A stretch of 64,000 nt of DNA from Mesostigma viride (taxonomy: Eukaryota; Streptophyta; Mesostigmatophyceae; Mesostigmatales; Mesostigmataceae), in assembly GCA_009746045.1 (NCBI GenBank), contig RPFO01000692.1:1-64000 (forward strand), given 5' to 3'. Under the pieces are notes generated by a model. It had not been told where the DNA came from and ran no database searches. It saw only the letters and a program-made list of their open reading frames with translations. The translations under genes were made by a program, and so were the position numbers. Below are positions 62,911 to 64,000 of the stretch, one piece after another. Every line of letters starts with the position of its first letter. Positions within the stretch are counted from its first letter, which is position 1.

Positions 62911-63365
62911 ATGGAGGCAGACGGTTCTTCACAAGGATAGGACAGCAGGTAGTAATGAAGACACCCCCAAGCCAGTGGGGGCTGCACGTGTGACAGTTAG
63001 TTTAGCATTCACAGTGATTCGGGCCGTGGTGCCCACAACCCCGTAACTAGCTCTTAACTAGCTCCATCCACCCATCCCCGTACTAGCTACTGCTCCATCC
63101 ACCCATCCCATCCCATCCCTTCGGCACCAGACTGTACACTAAGGACGTGTGCTCACGTAATGCTGATTACAATCAATTAATTGCACATGTCACCTCCGTC
63201 ACGCAGTCACATTATCTAGTTTAATTTGATGGCATCCAATAATCCCAGGCGGTTATAGGGGTTGTGGGTTATAACCCTGGGAATGCCCCTAAGAACCATC
63301 AGGCTCGATCCGGGAGAGGCCTTTATATTCTCCCAAACAGGCGCCTCCCCGGCCCATACATGCCC
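62911..63365. other. Spacer, no gene seen
   Basis: Contains a short CCATCCACCCATCCC repeat near 63,066-63,120. No coding sequence recognised. Confidence 0.4.
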
Positions 63366-63378
63366 ATATATACATGCC

Positions 63379-63496
63379 TGTATATAGGTTTATAGCTGGG
63401 CGTTTGCTTTGGTTTGAGTGATTTCACTCTGCTGTCAGTAATTATAACAAGGAGACAACCAGCGCAGGCCAGAAATCGGAAGAATCCGGACTTTTA
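63379..63496 (+). mobile_element. 118-bp LINE 3' end carrying flanking repeat (possible 3' transduction)
   Basis: Flanked by ATATATACATGCC (63,366-63,378 and 63,497-63,509). The first 72 bp match the 3' UTR of the LINE at 57,453-59,291. The remaining 46 bp are CAAGGAGACAACCAGCGCAGG and following, the same sequence that lies downstream of that LINE. Confidence 0.75.
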
Positions 63497-63514
63497 ATAT
63501 ATACATGCCCATAT

Positions 63515-64000
63515 TAAAAAATTAAATTAAATTATAACATGTCTCCGTTGGGAGATCATGTAGCACAGATTCCAGGTTGGATGGGTGGTGTGGAGGAAGC
63601 CGCGTAATCGAACTAACCTAACTCTAAGCTATATCTAGTCTAGAAAAGCCTATCTACGCTACTCATCGAAACGGCTCCTCCTTTGGGGGGGAGGCGGCTT
63701 GCCCACAGGGGCTGGCGTGTGCGCCTTGACAATCTTCTTCCACCGCGTCTTGTCCTGCATGGCAGTCCAAAGACGGGAGAGAGAGTGGATGCGGTACTCA
63801 AACTGGGCTGGGACCACTAGGTCGTCGATCCAGCAACATCTGGGTATAGGTCATGGCATGTTTCCCTACCTTTTTAGGAATGTTCTTTGGGCCAGGCCAG
63901 GTCAAAATATGCCGCCCTGAGTTGGCCGAGCCGCTGGGGACCGGCCAGACCAAGACATGCCCATATATTCATTGAGAATGATAAATTACGGAGGTGAGAT
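63515..64000 (-). mobile_element. LINE 3' part, continues beyond window
   Basis: The minus strand ends CATGATCTCCCAACGGAGAC (stem-loop 63,543-63,554), then an AT-rich (AATTT)n tail at 63,515-63,535. It carries the end of an RT polyprotein at 63,659-63,847. Confidence 0.7.
63659..63847 (-). CDS. C-terminal end of a LINE polyprotein (partial)
   Basis: Reads WIDDLVVPAQFEYRIHSLSR, LWTAMQDKTRWKKIVK and a Pro/Arg-rich tail to the stop 63,659-63,661. The RLWTAMQD..RW pattern is typical of the extreme C terminus of non-LTR RT polyproteins. The frame is broken upstream at about 63,848. Confidence 0.55.
   Translation of the reverse strand: MPRCCWIDDLVVPAQFEYRIHSLSRLWTAMQDKTRWKKIVKAHTPAPVGKPPPPQRRSRFDE

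Overview
The window reads as nuclear DNA of a photosynthetic eukaryote, most likely a green alga. The reasons are: spliced genes with GT-AG introns; a very large pentatricopeptide-repeat (PPR) protein; a short-chain-dehydrogenase-like gene resembling a plant plastid-associated family; a decayed piece of plastid rpoB embedded in nuclear sequence; many non-LTR retroelements with target-site duplications; and very heavy micro- and minisatellite content. No species is asserted.

Region 1 (1-17,000): every gene is on the + strand. Seven compact genes (3-5,808) carry zinc-binding signatures (one MYND finger, several C-x4-C...C-x2-H clusters) or are unrecognised. They are followed by a long multi-exon gene (11,837-17,000, perhaps starting at 6,934). 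The block is marked by a perfect 14-bp palindrome, CCAACGGCCGTTGG. It sits 39-68 nt upstream of five starts and forms two large arrays in introns of the long gene. Nearly every gene has reading-frame breaks, almost all at or beside homopolymer runs. A 3.1-kb hexanucleotide array and a plastid rpoB fragment also lie here.

Region 2 (17,000-23,100): retroelement-rich. It holds an ORF1-only LINE with an 11-bp target-site duplication and a truncated reverse-transcriptase element of a different class.

Region 3 (23,144-36,236, minus strand): one spliced gene for a TXNDC9/phosducin-like thioredoxin-fold protein, rebuilt here exon by exon with consistent phases. Its introns hold most of the satellites of this interval and a LINE fragment. 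After several exons, the exon 3' end plus its 5' splice site is tandemly duplicated into the intron.

Region 4 (36,600-47,500): a tentative plus-strand gene pair, a SINE, LINE and RT fragments, an atypical SDR gene on the minus strand (40,083-about 43,118), and a 5'-truncated LINE flanked by 16-bp duplications.

Region 5 (47,707-56,942): one uninterrupted coding exon of about 3,080 codons for a giant PPR protein.

Region 6 (57,000-64,000): a retroelement graveyard with several insertions bounded by recognisable target-site duplications. Many termini, including those of unrelated-looking elements, share a small CTCC...GGAG stem-loop near the 3' end.

The host genes (TXNDC9-like, SDR, PPR) are ordinary cellular genes. 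The unusual content is the palindrome-marked gene block, the recurrent splice-donor duplications, and the ORF1-only retroelement family.
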